From positions 62,001 through 126,000 of the forward strand of contig RAZB01000004.1 of the NCBI GenBank assembly GCA_003612515.1: 64,000 nucleotides of DNA, written 5' to 3'. Position 1 is the stretch's first letter; each line of letters begins with the position of its first letter. The stretch is from a bacterium D16-34. Its GTDB lineage: Bacteria; Actinomycetota; Coriobacteriia; Coriobacteriales; Eggerthellaceae. Below are positions 45,568 through 55,359 of this stretch, piece by piece. The translations under genes were made by a program, and so were the position numbers. The notes beneath the pieces are model-generated. The model had not been told where the DNA came from. It did no database searches and saw only the letters and a program-made list of their open reading frames with translations.

Positions 45568-45966
45568 CTATTTCAAATCTTCTAGACGACCATGCTTTTC
45601 GTAGCGCTTCAGAGAGGTAATGGCATTCTTCTCGTCAACAAATACCACATACGGCGCATTGTTTTGATCTGCCACTTCTTCGACATCCATCTCAGCAAAT
45701 GCCATAATGATAACCTTATGACCAGGACATATATTATAGGCGGCTGCACCATTTAGGCACACCATTCCACTGTTTTCTTCGCCATAGATAACATAGGTCT
45801 CAAGCCGCTCACCATTGTCGGCATCAGCAACTAAAACTCGCTCATATTCGCGAATATGAGCCGCACGAGCAAGTGAGGCATCCAGCGTAATAGAGCCGAT
45901 GTAGTCAATCTCTGCCTGAGTCACCGTCGCGCGATGAATCTTTCCTTTGAGCATGGTTAGGCGCAT
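45568..45966 (-). CDS. panD: Aspartate 1-decarboxylase PanD
   Basis: 132 residues. The proenzyme self-cleaves at Gly-Ser in DYIGSITLD to form the pyruvoyl cofactor; LKGKIHRATVTQAE, RLETYVIYGEENSGMVCLNGAAA and the active-site Tyr are conserved. It makes beta-alanine for pantothenate and CoA. The ATG at 45966 (AGGA about 8 nt upstream) overlaps the upstream hydrolase gene by 10 nt. No other pan gene is adjacent. Confidence 0.96.
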   Translation of the reverse strand: MRLTMLKGKIHRATVTQAEIDYIGSITLDASLARAAHIREYERVLVADADNGERLETYVIYGEENSGMVCLNGAAAYNICPGHKVIIMAFAEMDVEEVADQNNAPYVVFVDEKNAITSLKRYEKHGRLEDLK

Positions 45967-46565
45967 GAGGGCGTTCCTAAATACTCAAGCACTTTTTCAG
46001 TGGTAACCACGCGAGAATCATAGCAACGTGAAAAATACTCCAAGCCCGCCTCTTGGGTGCCAATCAAAAATGTCGCGCAGGCATCAGCGGCAACGATGCT
46101 TTTGTATGTTCTAAAGTATGCGCCTGCAAGCGTTTGAAGCACGCAAATATTTGTGTCAGCACCAAAGGCAATGAGCGTATCCACGCCAAGTTCGCGCAAC
46201 AATAAATCAAGGTCAGTCTGGAAAAAGCCATCATAGCGTCGCTTTGGCACGATAAAGTCATCTTCGCAAACACCCAGGCTTGCAACCGGACGCGCGGCAT
46301 CAGTTCCCTTGATGCCGTGATCTCCCCATAGCTCAAGCTCACGATCAACGCCTGCAAGATGAGCATCGCAACTAAAAATCACCGGCATACCTGCCGCTCG
46401 CGCTGCACTGCAAATGCGCTCGGCATTTTTTACCATCTCCTCAAGACCAGGTAAAACATCACCATCGCCGCCCAAAACGTCAATAACAAGGACAGCTGTT
46501 TTTGCTGCATCAAACTCATCCGTTTGTTGCCATGCGGTGGTTTGTGCCTGAGGTAAGTAAGTCAT
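45957..46565 (-). CDS. Isochorismatase-like cysteine hydrolase (nicotinamidase-related)
   Basis: 202 residues with AVLVIDVLGGDG (catalytic Asp), the Lys region KRRYDGFFQTDLDLLLRELG and nucleophile Cys in GADTNICVLQTLAGAY, then ADACAT. Family members cleave amides such as nicotinamide, ureidoacrylate or N-carbamoyl compounds; which one here is unclear. Translational overlap with panD suggests a link to CoA or beta-alanine metabolism (N-carbamoyl-beta-alanine, for example), which is speculation. Confidence 0.85.
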   Translation of the reverse strand: MTYLPQAQTTAWQQTDEFDAAKTAVLVIDVLGGDGDVLPGLEEMVKNAERICSAARAAGMPVIFSCDAHLAGVDRELELWGDHGIKGTDAARPVASLGVCEDDFIVPKRRYDGFFQTDLDLLLRELGVDTLIAFGADTNICVLQTLAGAYFRTYKSIVAADACATFLIGTQEAGLEYFSRCYDSRVVTTEKVLEYLGTPSCA

Positions 46566-46649
46566 GGGACTCCTTTCGCGTATGCCAGCATAAAGATAAT
46601 TGTTGAGCAGTTTACGCGCAAAATGTTGCTAAGGCATTTCGTACACCAA

Positions 46650-46675
46650 GAAAGCCGGCAACTGGACCGGCTTTC
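46650..46675. terminator. Probable terminator hairpin
   Basis: Arms GAAAGCCGG and CCGGCTTTC around 8 nt; CAATCTTTTA follows on the plus strand, while the minus side is not T-rich. It lies 51 nt past the 46726 gene stop. Confidence 0.5.
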
Positions 46676-46725
46676 AATCTTTTAGGCATATGCCCTATGA
46701 AGTTGTCCGTTTAATACATTAGTTA

Positions 46726-47022
46726 TTACGCCTTCTCTGACGCATAAAACACTGCGTCATCAAACACATCAGCAACAGAAGCATCCCCCACGAAAGGAAG
46801 CGTCAAAAACTCGCTAATAGTCGGCACTAATTCGCTTGCGTCAACATAGTGACCTTTTTCATTGAGCTTAGTGGTGTCCTGAGCACGCCAATACCCGTCA
46901 TTGACATCAGTCAGGTAATACGTTGCGCCGTCAACGTCCATATACACAGAATGATTTGTGTGTAGATAAGGCGTCAACTCCTCAAATGAAATGTCGAGTG
47001 CCTCAGCAGCTTTCGTTCCCAT
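46726..47022 (-). CDS. Small hypothetical protein
   Basis: 98 residues, acidic, no signal or membrane segment, no family recognised. Contains the beta-rich VYMDVDGATYYLTDVNDGYWRAQDT. AAAGGGGTTGAAATG gives a convincing start. It stands alone between the hydrolase gene and metH, with a hairpin downstream. Confidence 0.65.
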   Translation of the reverse strand: MGTKAAEALDISFEELTPYLHTNHSVYMDVDGATYYLTDVNDGYWRAQDTTKLNEKGHYVDASELVPTISEFLTLPFVGDASVADVFDDAVFYASEKA

Positions 47023-47199
47023 TTCAACCCCTTTCGTCGGGTTTTAACCATGTGCATATCATAGCAAGTCGCAGCACCATAACGGGCGCAATTCAAGGAT
47101 TCGTTAGCTAATTATTATGCACATCGTAAAATACAGGAGCAAAAGAGCGTTCAAGCGCGATTTGCAGCCAAATATATGCGTTGGTTGCACAACCAAACA

Positions 47200-49788
47200 T
47201 TAGCTGGCGAAAAACTGCTCTGCGATACGAGCGGTTTCAGCAGCGTCTTTTGCGTAGTAGTCTGCACCAATTTTCGAAGCATAATCGGGCGTCAGCACAG
47301 CACCTGACACAATAACTCGCGTAGCTGGCACCTTTTCATGCAATAACTTCACGGTCTGCTCCATTGCCTTTACCGTTGTGGTCATCAATGCGGAAAGGCC
47401 TACCAAGGTGATCTTTTGGTCTTGCACAGCAGCAACCACGTCTTCAGGTGCCACATCTCTGCCCAGATCAACCACGTTGTAGCCATAGTTTTCCAACAGC
47501 ATCTTCGCGATATTTTTACCTATATCGTGAATGTCCCCTTTGACGGTGGCAACAGCAATGGTGTGTTGCGAAGAGGGCATGGATACGTCAGATGTGGATG
47601 CCATGCGTTCGCGAACAACATCAAAACCAACTTTCACCGCCTCAGCCGACGCCATCAGCTGAGGCAAGAAAAACTCGCCAGTATCGAAGCGTCGCCCAGC
47701 CTCATCGAGCGCGGGGATAAAAATGCCGTTAACCACATCGAGCGCATCTTTGCTCTCAAGCAAGACTTCGGTAGATGCCGCCATTGAGCCTTTTTGCCCC
47801 GACAAAATTTGATACGTCATGCTTGTCACTTCATCTGAAACATCCTCAAGGGCTAACGTGAGCGGAAACGGAAGTTCAAACGCGGTGGCCTTTTGCGCCA
47901 CTTGAACTTGGCTTGTTTGGGTATCTTTCTGGTCGGTTGGCTTTTGCGCGTAAGGATCAGGTGCTGTTGCATACGCATCAATATAAGCAAGCGACCCTAC
48001 ATCTTGACCGCACAGCACTTTGTATGCCGCAACCACATCACGATATCGAGCTGACAGCGGATTAAGAATGGGCAGATCAAGCCCTGCACCAAACGCCGCC
48101 GCCAAAAAAGTTGCATTCATCAAAGAGCGCTGCGGCAAACCGAAGCTGATATTCGACACACCAAGAGCAGTCCGTACCCCCAGATGTTCCTTCACCAGTG
48201 TCACAGCGCGCAAAATCTCACGCGCCTCATCTTGATTGGTGGCCGCCGCCATAACCAAGCAATCGATAACAATGTCTTCGCGCGCTATTCCCATTCGCTC
48301 AGCGGCATCTACGATGCGCTCTGCTGCGCGCAATCTACCCTCTGCGGTGGGCGGAATGCCATCTTCATCCAACGTAAGACCAAGTACTGCACATCCATAG
48401 CGTTTCACGAGCGGAAGCACAGCCTCCAGGCTTTCACGTTTTGCGTTAACTGAATTGATCAGCGGTTTTCCGCCATAGCTTCGCACGGCAGCCACTAACG
48501 CGTCCGGGTCAGAGGAGTCGAACACCAAAGGTGCGGTAATGGTTGCAGCGAGTTTATCTACCGCTTGCGTGAGCGTGGCGGCCTCGTCTAACTCAGGAAG
48601 GCCCACGTTCACATCGAGCACGTCTGCGCCAGCTTCAACCTGCGCAACCGCCTCGCCCACCAGATAATCGAAGTTGCCCGACCTGAGCGCAGCTTGCAAC
48701 CGAGGCTTGCCGGTCGGGTTGATACGCTCCCCAATCACGGCGATATGCGAGCTTTCGGTGGGCATAATAAGCGCCTGCTGAGCGCTTGCCAATACCAAAG
48801 CTGGCTTGAAATCGCGCGGTTTTGGCGATTTTGCCGCATCCACCACCGCACGCAATGCGCGCGTGAAATCAGGACTACTTCCACAGCAACTACCCACTAT
48901 GCTTGCGCCAAGCGCAATCATAGCTTCCATAGATAAAGCAAATTGCTCTGGCGTCACATCGTAAAGCGTTTGATCGTTTTCCATGCGCGGCATACCAGCA
49001 TTTGGTTGCACCATAAGCGGACAGCGAGCGCGATGCGCCATACTTTGCGCTAGTGGCAACAGCTCATCTGGTCCAAGCGAGCAATTGATGCCAACCGCAT
49101 GTGCACCTAAAGACGAAAGCACCTCAGCTGCAACCTCAGGTGGCGTCCCTAAAAACGTACGACCATCTTCACCAAACGTCATCGTTACAAATATCGGCAA
49201 GTCAGTGTTTTCTTGCGCTGCAAGCAAAGCCGCCTTCGCCTCTCGCAAATCAGCCAGCGTCTCAATGAGAATGAGATCGCACCCCGCCTTATCTGCCGCT
49301 CTTACCTGCTCAGCAAACAACTCATAAGCATCCTCAAACGACAAGGTTCCCATGGGCTCCAACAACGCCCCGCTCGGACCTATATCGCCTGCTACATAGC
49401 GAGCTTTCGCATCCTTTGCACACCTTACCGCTGCCGCATATACCTCATCTACGCTCGCACGACCCTCAAGCTTGAGCGAATTCGCACCAAAGGTGTTGGT
49501 GGTGATCACCTCAGCCCCTGCTGCCACATAAGCTGCGTGAATCTCGGTTATAGCGCGCGGATCAGTTATATTCAGCAGGTCAGGAACCACCCCCGGCAGT
49601 GCCAGACCGCGCTTTTGCATCTCGGTGCCCATTGCGCCATCGAACACCAAAAACTCATTGCCTAGCAGCACCTGGTGCAAATGTTCATCAGCAATACGCA
49701 CATCAGCAATACGCATATCGGCAATACACGCATCGACAACACGCTCATCAGCAAGCAGCTTGGTTTCACTTGTTAGCGGCAAAGCCAT
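47200..49788 (-). CDS. metH: Cobalamin-dependent methionine synthase MetH lacking the reactivation domain
   Basis: 862 residues. Domain order: homocysteine-binding barrel (FDGAMGTEMQKRG, zinc Cys in INCSLG and GSCCG), methyltetrahydrofolate barrel (IGERINPTGKPRLQAAL, VLDVNVG), B12 cap and B12-binding domain with the cobalt-ligand His in TVKGDIHDIGKNI (about residue 755). The C-terminal SAM-dependent reactivation domain is absent and encoded by the preceding gene. An N-terminal stretch (IADMRIADVRIADEH) comes from a 15-bp tandem repeat (49690-49749). AAAGGA lies a little far (about 12 nt) from the ATG. Confidence 0.93.
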   Translation of the reverse strand: MALPLTSETKLLADERVVDACIADMRIADVRIADEHLHQVLLGNEFLVFDGAMGTEMQKRGLALPGVVPDLLNITDPRAITEIHAAYVAAGAEVITTNTFGANSLKLEGRASVDEVYAAAVRCAKDAKARYVAGDIGPSGALLEPMGTLSFEDAYELFAEQVRAADKAGCDLILIETLADLREAKAALLAAQENTDLPIFVTMTFGEDGRTFLGTPPEVAAEVLSSLGAHAVGINCSLGPDELLPLAQSMAHRARCPLMVQPNAGMPRMENDQTLYDVTPEQFALSMEAMIALGASIVGSCCGSSPDFTRALRAVVDAAKSPKPRDFKPALVLASAQQALIMPTESSHIAVIGERINPTGKPRLQAALRSGNFDYLVGEAVAQVEAGADVLDVNVGLPELDEAATLTQAVDKLAATITAPLVFDSSDPDALVAAVRSYGGKPLINSVNAKRESLEAVLPLVKRYGCAVLGLTLDEDGIPPTAEGRLRAAERIVDAAERMGIAREDIVIDCLVMAAATNQDEAREILRAVTLVKEHLGVRTALGVSNISFGLPQRSLMNATFLAAAFGAGLDLPILNPLSARYRDVVAAYKVLCGQDVGSLAYIDAYATAPDPYAQKPTDQKDTQTSQVQVAQKATAFELPFPLTLALEDVSDEVTSMTYQILSGQKGSMAASTEVLLESKDALDVVNGIFIPALDEAGRRFDTGEFFLPQLMASAEAVKVGFDVVRERMASTSDVSMPSSQHTIAVATVKGDIHDIGKNIAKMLLENYGYNVVDLGRDVAPEDVVAAVQDQKITLVGLSALMTTTVKAMEQTVKLLHEKVPATRVIVSGAVLTPDYASKIGADYYAKDAAETARIAEQFFAS

Positions 49789-50542
49789 GACAAAATGTTC
49801 CTTTCTTGCGAAGTTCACAGTGGTGGCGAAGCTGACACACGCTACATTGCGTGCGAGCGCCTGGCACCGGGGCATCCGCATCAAACAAACCAATAACCGC
49901 AGTTACGCTTTTTGTGGGAAGCAAAAAATTATCAGGGGTAACGTTCAGTCCAATGCGGGTGGTTGCATTCAGCGCGCGAAGAAACTGCGGCTGAACCGCA
50001 AGCGGCATATCCCCATAACCTGGACTGTAGCGAAAATTAGTCCGCAAGCCACGCGCGGCCGCAAAATCAACTACGCTCGTTTCAACAGCATTCGCGAGCG
50101 ACTCCACCAAAGCAGAAGCGCATGCTCCGTACAACACCCCATCCACCGAACCAAGCGCCATATATTTGCGCAGCTCATGCTCACTTTTCGCCCCAAGCGT
50201 GCAAGCCATCAGCACCACTTCTTTGGCGCCTGTAAGATGATTTGCTATGTCAGCGCCAGCCAGCCACGGCCCGTCTACCAGTTGCACGCCCGGATATGAT
50301 TGTGCTTGATCAGCCGATCGAGCCTGCTTGTCAAAGCCGCTCGATTGAGCACACGTTTCGCTCTCTGCTCGCGCGAACACGTCCCACACACCAACTGGCT
50401 CTAAAGTGGTCTCGCAAGCGCTTGCCAGCTGCTCAAAACGCTGGAGCAGATCTTCGCTCATCACCTGGCCGCTATAGCCTACGTAGCCTAGTGCCTCTTG
50501 CCTATCTAACGTGAGCGCTTCGGGTCGCACAAGCTGTGCCAT
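49766..50542 (-). CDS. Stand-alone MetH reactivation-domain protein
   Basis: 258 residues. NFRYSPGYGDMPLAVQPQFLRALNATTRIGLNVTPDNFLLPTKSVTAVIGLF is the SAM-binding activation-domain signature (R-x-S-P-G-Y-G). In E. coli it is the last domain of MetH and re-methylates oxidised cobalamin. The C-terminus has four Cys (CSVCQLRHHCELRKKGTFC) that may bind metal. It overlaps the metH start by 23 nt and follows metF by 5 nt, so the three proteins are made together. Confidence 0.9.
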   Translation of the reverse strand: MAQLVRPEALTLDRQEALGYVGYSGQVMSEDLLQRFEQLASACETTLEPVGVWDVFARAESETCAQSSGFDKQARSADQAQSYPGVQLVDGPWLAGADIANHLTGAKEVVLMACTLGAKSEHELRKYMALGSVDGVLYGACASALVESLANAVETSVVDFAAARGLRTNFRYSPGYGDMPLAVQPQFLRALNATTRIGLNVTPDNFLLPTKSVTAVIGLFDADAPVPGARTQCSVCQLRHHCELRKKGTFCHGFAANK

Positions 50543-50547
50543 GGATG

Positions 50548-51459
50548 CTACACCAGCCCCGATTCGCGCAAAGCACTACATGCCGCGCGGGCAATATCTG
50601 GCTGGTTCATCGTGTAAACATGCAAGCCGTCCACACCATGGTTTGCCAAGTCAACAAGCTGATTGCACGCATACTCTATGCCTGCTTGGCGAAGCGACTC
50701 TGGATCACTTTCCCATCGAGCCAAAAGCTTGATAATCGGAGCAGGAAGAGACGCCCCGCACATAAATACCATGCGCTGAATTTGCGCTTTGCTCAAAAAA
50801 GGCATGATGCCACATGCAAGGGGCGCGCTCACGCCTGCCTTAAGCGCGGCTTCGCGAAATCTATAAAAGCACTCATTGTCGAAAAACAGTTGCGTGATAA
50901 AAAACGAAGCTCCTGCGTCTTGCTTTTGCTTGAGGTGACAGATATTAGCCGCATCATCAAAGCAGGTCACGTGCCCCTCAGGATACGCGGCGCCACCCAC
51001 ACAAAAGCCATCGGCAACAAGTCGCTGCGTCAAGTCGCGCGCATAGAGAAAAGGGCGCGCGCTCATTTCGCCATCTTGATGGACAGCTTGTGTATCCGTC
51101 TCTCCTTGCGGCAAATCTCCTCGCAGCGCAAGAACGTTATGAACGCCAAACGCTTGAAGCTCGCTCACAGCACGCTCATAGGCCGCTTCGTCCATCCCTG
51201 CACAAGTCAGATGCGCAACGGTAGGTACCGCAAAATCATCTTGAATCATAGACGCTATAGCAGCGGTAGCTTGCTTGTTGCCGCCGCCACCTGCCGAATA
51301 GGTGACGCTTATGAAATCTGGATGCAATTCAGCTAAATGACCTGCCATTTCTCGAGCGACTTCATGCGTAAGATCGCCTTTTGGTGGAAAGACCTCAAAC
51401 GAAATGGGCTTTTTTGCAACTTGCGCAGCAGAGCTATAAATACGTGCGACGTTTCTCAT
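50548..51459 (-). CDS. metF: 5,10-methylenetetrahydrofolate reductase MetF
   Basis: 303 residues, FAD-dependent TIM barrel. ISFEVFPPKGDLTHEVAREM (catalytic Glu), HLTCAGMD, LALRGDLPQG and the substrate loop QLFFDNECFYRFRE match MetF. It provides methyl-THF for MetH. 16 nt after cysS. Confidence 0.95.
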   Translation of the reverse strand: MRNVARIYSSAAQVAKKPISFEVFPPKGDLTHEVAREMAGHLAELHPDFISVTYSAGGGGNKQATAAIASMIQDDFAVPTVAHLTCAGMDEAAYERAVSELQAFGVHNVLALRGDLPQGETDTQAVHQDGEMSARPFLYARDLTQRLVADGFCVGGAAYPEGHVTCFDDAANICHLKQKQDAGASFFITQLFFDNECFYRFREAALKAGVSAPLACGIMPFLSKAQIQRMVFMCGASLPAPIIKLLARWESDPESLRQAGIEYACNQLVDLANHGVDGLHVYTMNQPDIARAACSALRESGLV

Positions 51460-51475
51460 ATGCTGTTAGTAACAC

Positions 51476-52981
51476 CTAGCCCTCAAAGGTCACACGGGCA
51501 CCTTGCGGGGTATCCTCAATCACAAAGCCAAGCCCCACCAAACCATCGCGCACAGCATCGGCTACCGCCCACTCTTTTGCTGCGCGTGCGGCAGCGCGCG
51601 CATCGAGCAACGCCTCAACCGCATCAAAGGGATCTTCGCCTTCAAAGCCAGCTAAGTCTGCCGCAAGCGCCACAACCTCAACGGGATAAGCTTGTGCACC
51701 TTCGCCAGTAACTTGCGCTTCAATATCGATCCCAAACACACCCATCAGCGTGACAATAGTTTCGCGAACTTCACGCACTGCAGGCGCATCTGCCTGGCTA
51801 ATCGTCTTATCAGCAAGCTCTGCGTTTGCGTCATTCACCAAATCAAATACCGCTCCGAGCGCACGCGGGGCATTAAAATCATCATCCATTGCCTCAATGA
51901 ATACATCGCGGGTATGACGCGCTTGCTCGCTTAAGCGTTCTACATCCACCGATGAAGACGCATCAGAAGTGCTTGCCAGCTGCCAATCGAGGTTTTTGAC
52001 CGCATTCTCAATACGACCGAGCGCAGCGGCTGCCTCTGCGAGGCGCTCCTCGGAAAAGTCGAGCGGAGAGCGGTAGTGCGTTTGCAGCATCAAAAAGCGC
52101 AGCACTTCAGGACGAGTGGTATCCAGCACATCGCGCAACAGCATGAAATTGCCCAACGACTTGCTCATTTTCTCTTTATTGATCTGCAGCATGCCACCGT
52201 GCATCCAATGATTTGCGAAGGTGCAGCAGCATGCAGCTTCTGACTGTGCTCGCTCGTTTTCGTGATGAGGGAATGCGAGATCCGCGCCGCCGCCATGGAT
52301 ATCAAAAGGCAGCCCTAAGTATTTGCGCGACATCGCCGAGCATTCAATATGCCAGCCCGGACGACCCATGCCCCAGGGAGACTCCCATGCTGGCTCGCCT
52401 GGTTTTGCCGCTTTCCATAAAGCGAAATCAAGCGGGTCGCGCTTGCGATCTTCGATGCCTTTTCCGTCCGCTCGAAGCTCACGATGACCCGCTTCCATCT
52501 CATCAATATTGCGGCCAGAAAGTTCGCCATATGCCGGATATGAACGCACAGCAAAATAGACATCGCCGTCCACTTCATAGGCATGACCTGTCTCGATCAA
52601 GTCGCTCACCAACTCAATCATAGACTCAATCTCTTCGGTTGCCTTCGGGCGAATGGTTGGATCAAGCACGCCAACCTTATGCATATCTTCGATAAATGCC
52701 TGCGTATATTCTGCAGCCACTTCTGCCGCGCTTCGCCCTTCTTCGTTTGCCTTCGTAATAATCTTATCGTCAACGTCGGTGACATTTTGGACAAAGGTCA
52801 CATCGAAGCCACGCCACATCAAATAACGGCGAATGATGTCGAAAGAGATAAACGTGCGCGCGTTGCCAATATGAATATAGTTGTATACGGTCGGTCCGCA
52901 CACATACATACCGATTTTGCCTTCGTGAAGTGCAACTAAGTCCTGCTTTTCGCGAGCTTTGGTGTCATAGAGTTTAATCAT
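51476..52981 (-). CDS. cysS: Cysteinyl-tRNA synthetase
   Basis: 501 residues, class [21 protein letters not shown] contains the HIGH motif (HIGN) and a zinc Cys; [10 protein letters not shown] gives the other zinc ligands, [11 protein letters not shown] the KMSKS loop. The C-terminus has the DALR/anticodon helical domain. ATG at 52981 after AAAGGA; the longer open frame begins in the tandem-repeat leader and is not conserved. Placed between cysE and metF. Confidence 0.97.
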   Translation of the reverse strand: MIKLYDTKAREKQDLVALHEGKIGMYVCGPTVYNYIHIGNARTFISFDIIRRYLMWRGFDVTFVQNVTDVDDKIITKANEEGRSAAEVAAEYTQAFIEDMHKVGVLDPTIRPKATEEIESMIELVSDLIETGHAYEVDGDVYFAVRSYPAYGELSGRNIDEMEAGHRELRADGKGIEDRKRDPLDFALWKAAKPGEPAWESPWGMGRPGWHIECSAMSRKYLGLPFDIHGGGADLAFPHHENERAQSEAACCCTFANHWMHGGMLQINKEKMSKSLGNFMLLRDVLDTTRPEVLRFLMLQTHYRSPLDFSEERLAEAAAALGRIENAVKNLDWQLASTSDASSSVDVERLSEQARHTRDVFIEAMDDDFNAPRALGAVFDLVNDANAELADKTISQADAPAVREVRETIVTLMGVFGIDIEAQVTGEGAQAYPVEVVALAADLAGFEGEDPFDAVEALLDARAAARAAKEWAVADAVRDGLVGLGFVIEDTPQGARVTFEG

Positions 52982-53003
52982 GTCAAATCCTTTATTGTTA
53001 CTA

Positions 53004-53050
53004 CCCGTTTGGTTGGTGTCCCGTTTGGTTGGTGTCCTTTTTGTTGGTAT
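53004..53050. repeat. 16-bp tandem repeat in the cysS leader
   Basis: CCCGTTTGGTTGGTGT occurs at 53004-53019 and 53020-53035, followed by a decayed third copy (CCTTTTTGTTGGTAT). It lies 23 nt upstream of the cysS start, between cysE and cysS. Confidence 0.85.
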
Positions 53051-53091
53051 CCGTTTTGGCTGCCACTCATTGCAATCATGCTGCATGATAA

Positions 53092-53796
53092 TCAATCTTC
53101 AGTGGCGGTGTGTTCAAGTTCCAGTTCGTTTTCTGAGAGCTGAGCACAAAGCTTTTTTACTTGCGCCTCGAGATCTTCAATGCGCTCACATAAACCTTCG
53201 CATCGCTCGCCTACCAGGTCAGGTAGGTTCTCTTTATGCTGAGCTGCAGCCTGTTTCTCAATTTCAACGCGCTGACCGTCGCGAATGACAATACGCCCCG
53301 GAATGCCAACCACCGTTGAATTAGGTGGCACATCCGATACAACCACCGCTCCTCCTCCTACTTTGGAGTTATCGCCAATGGTAATATTGCCAAGCACCGA
53401 AGCACCCACTCCCACCAGCACATTATTGCCAAGCGTTGGATGGCGCTTACCGGTTTCTTTGCCGGTACCTCCCAAAGTGACACCCTGATAAAGCGTGCAA
53501 TCATCCCCAATAATGGTGGTCTCGCCGATAATGACCCCCATGGCGTGGTCGATAAAAAATCTCCGGCCAATCTGAGCAGCCGGATGTATCTCAACACCCG
53601 TCATAAAACGCGTGAACTGCGACGATATGCGTGCAAGACTACGCAATCCGTGGTTCCAAAGCCAGTGTTCAATAATATGTGACCAACGGGCATGAAGACC
53701 CGGATACGTCAGCCAAATCACGAATGAATTTTGTGCGGCGGGGTCTCTGTCTTTAACTGCTTGAATGTCTTCTGCAATAACGCGAAAAATGTTCAC
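53092..53796 (-). CDS. cysE: Serine O-acetyltransferase CysE (short form)
   Basis: 234 residues. N-terminal helical domain then left-handed beta-helix hexapeptide repeats with the catalytic FIDHAMGVIIGETTIIGDDCTLYQGVTLGGTGKETGKRHPTLGNN. It makes O-acetylserine for cysteine. After residue 190 a Glu/Lys-rich coiled coil (ERIEDLEAQVKKLCAQLSENELELE) is appended. Starts at a GTG (53796) with AGGAT upstream. Followed by cysS. Confidence 0.95.
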   Translation of the reverse strand: MNIFRVIAEDIQAVKDRDPAAQNSFVIWLTYPGLHARWSHIIEHWLWNHGLRSLARISSQFTRFMTGVEIHPAAQIGRRFFIDHAMGVIIGETTIIGDDCTLYQGVTLGGTGKETGKRHPTLGNNVLVGVGASVLGNITIGDNSKVGGGAVVVSDVPPNSTVVGIPGRIVIRDGQRVEIEKQAAAQHKENLPDLVGERCEGLCERIEDLEAQVKKLCAQLSENELELEHTATED

Positions 53797-53847
53797 GAGA
53801 GTATCCTATCTGTTGTTTAGTCAGCGATGATATCAGGAGTTGCTCCA

Positions 53848-54387
53848 CTAACATCGACACAACAGACAAACGGCAGAAGCCGAAATCCCCTCTTCGCGAC
53901 CTTCAAAACCAAGCCATTCAGTGGTTGTAGCCTTTACCCCAACTTGCTCTACGGAAATGCCGATTGCTTTGGCGAGGTTTTGCCGCATCTGGTCTCTATA
54001 TGGCGATAGTTTTGGCGCTTGAGCAGCCACAACACTATCAATGTCGAGAATAGTAAAGCCTAAGTTGCGCACATGATCTGCCACATGTGCTAAAAGCTTT
54101 AGCGAATCTGCGCCCGCATATGCCGGGTCGGTATCGGGGAACAACTTGCCGATGTCTCCTGCACGTGCAGCGCCCAAAATGGCGTCTGAGATTGCGTGTG
54201 CCAAGACATCAGCATCGGAATGCCCCAAAAGACCACGCGTATGGGGGATGTCCACGCCGCCTAAGATGAGCTTGCGATTCTCGGTCAAAGCATGCACATC
54301 ATAGCCTTGACCAATTCGCAAACGCGCCAAGTCAGCACCCAAGCAGGCTGAGCCCAACGACGTTTCTGTGTGATCACGCTGCGTCAT
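53848..54387 (-). CDS. ispF: 2-C-methyl-D-erythritol 2,4-cyclodiphosphate synthase IspF
   Basis: 179 residues. [11 protein letters not shown] (metal Asp/His), [23 protein letters not shown] and the [17 protein letters not shown] loop are intact. Fifth step of the MEP isoprenoid pathway. About 22 extra N-terminal residues. Overlaps ispD by 4 nt (ATGA). Confidence 0.97.
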   Translation of the reverse strand: MTQRDHTETSLGSACLGADLARLRIGQGYDVHALTENRKLILGGVDIPHTRGLLGHSDADVLAHAISDAILGAARAGDIGKLFPDTDPAYAGADSLKLLAHVADHVRNLGFTILDIDSVVAAQAPKLSPYRDQMRQNLAKAIGISVEQVGVKATTTEWLGFEGREEGISASAVCLLCRC

Positions 54388-55226
54388 CGGCTTTCCTCTT
54401 TCATATATTGCGCGCGAACTGCCGCGGCAAGCAACAAATAGTCCTCAGGAACTGTCAGCTTAATATTGTCACGTTTGCCCTCAACGACCAACACGCGTCC
54501 ACCTAAGCGCTCGATGAGCGAGGAGTCATCAGTACCCACAAAACCATCGGAAAGCGCACTTGCGTGTGCTCGCCGATAAATGCCTGCACGAAATACTTGA
54601 GGGGTCTGCGCATTCCAAAATACGCGCCTATCAGGCGTTCCGACAACAATACCATTTTCGACAACCTTAAGCGTATCCACCGAAGGATGCGCAACTACAG
54701 CACCGTCGCAGTCAATGTTGCCTTTCAGCGTTGCGATGGTATGCGCGATGAGTTCAGGGGTAATGAGCGGTCGAGCGCCATCGTGCAAGATCACATACTC
54801 AAAATCATCAGGCACATACTCAAGCCCCGAAAAAGCTGACTCTTGGCGACTCGGCCCTGAGGGCGCTACGACCACTGGCGTCACAAAAGGAAATGGATCA
54901 ATAGCGCGTTTAAGATATTCGCTTTCGCGATCTTCCGGACACACAATGACAATAAGACCGATGTCACCCACCGCATCAAAAGCCTCTGCAGACCAGGTCA
55001 AAATGGGTTTACCCGCAATTTCTACGAGTTGCTTCCCCCCTTCGTTACCAAAGCGCTCGCCAGTGCCACCAGCCAAAATAATGGCCGCGGTCTGGGGGTT
55101 TTTATCCACCTGACCTTTAAGACCAGTCAGCGTTTGCGTGAGCGCATCAAAGTCAAACACGTCCGGAATGGTCTCCGGAGCATGCAGTGCCTCTGATGAG
55201 TAAATGGGATCAACAATCTTAGGCAT
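54384..55226 (-). CDS. ispD: 2-C-methyl-D-erythritol 4-phosphate cytidylyltransferase IspD
   Basis: 280 residues. The nucleotidyltransferase core starts about residue 46 with [14 protein letters not shown], then [27 protein letters not shown], and [19 protein letters not shown]. Third step of the MEP pathway. The first 45 residues are an unfamiliar acidic extension. AAGGAT precedes the ATG. First gene of the ispD-ispF-cysE-cysS-metF-metH run, after a terminator. Confidence 0.95.
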   Translation of the reverse strand: MPKIVDPIYSSEALHAPETIPDVFDFDALTQTLTGLKGQVDKNPQTAAIILAGGTGERFGNEGGKQLVEIAGKPILTWSAEAFDAVGDIGLIVIVCPEDRESEYLKRAIDPFPFVTPVVVAPSGPSRQESAFSGLEYVPDDFEYVILHDGARPLITPELIAHTIATLKGNIDCDGAVVAHPSVDTLKVVENGIVVGTPDRRVFWNAQTPQVFRAGIYRRAHASALSDGFVGTDDSSLIERLGGRVLVVEGKRDNIKLTVPEDYLLLAAAVRAQYMKEESR

Positions 55227-55267
55227 ATGCGCATCCTTAAATTCGCGAAATCATGCATGATAGTATA

Positions 55268-55302
55268 ACAAAAAAGGCCGCTTGCGCAGGGCAAGCGGCC
55301 TT
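55268..55302 (-). terminator. Terminator of clpC
   Basis: 12-bp arms AAGGCCGCTTGC (55274-55285) and GCAAGCGGCCTT (55291-55302), followed on the minus strand by a run of T (AAAAAA on plus). Confidence 0.92.
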
Positions 55303-55359
55303 GTAGTGCATATACCTTGTGCTTAAACTTCGCACATTGGCAGCTACGCGTTTGACAAA

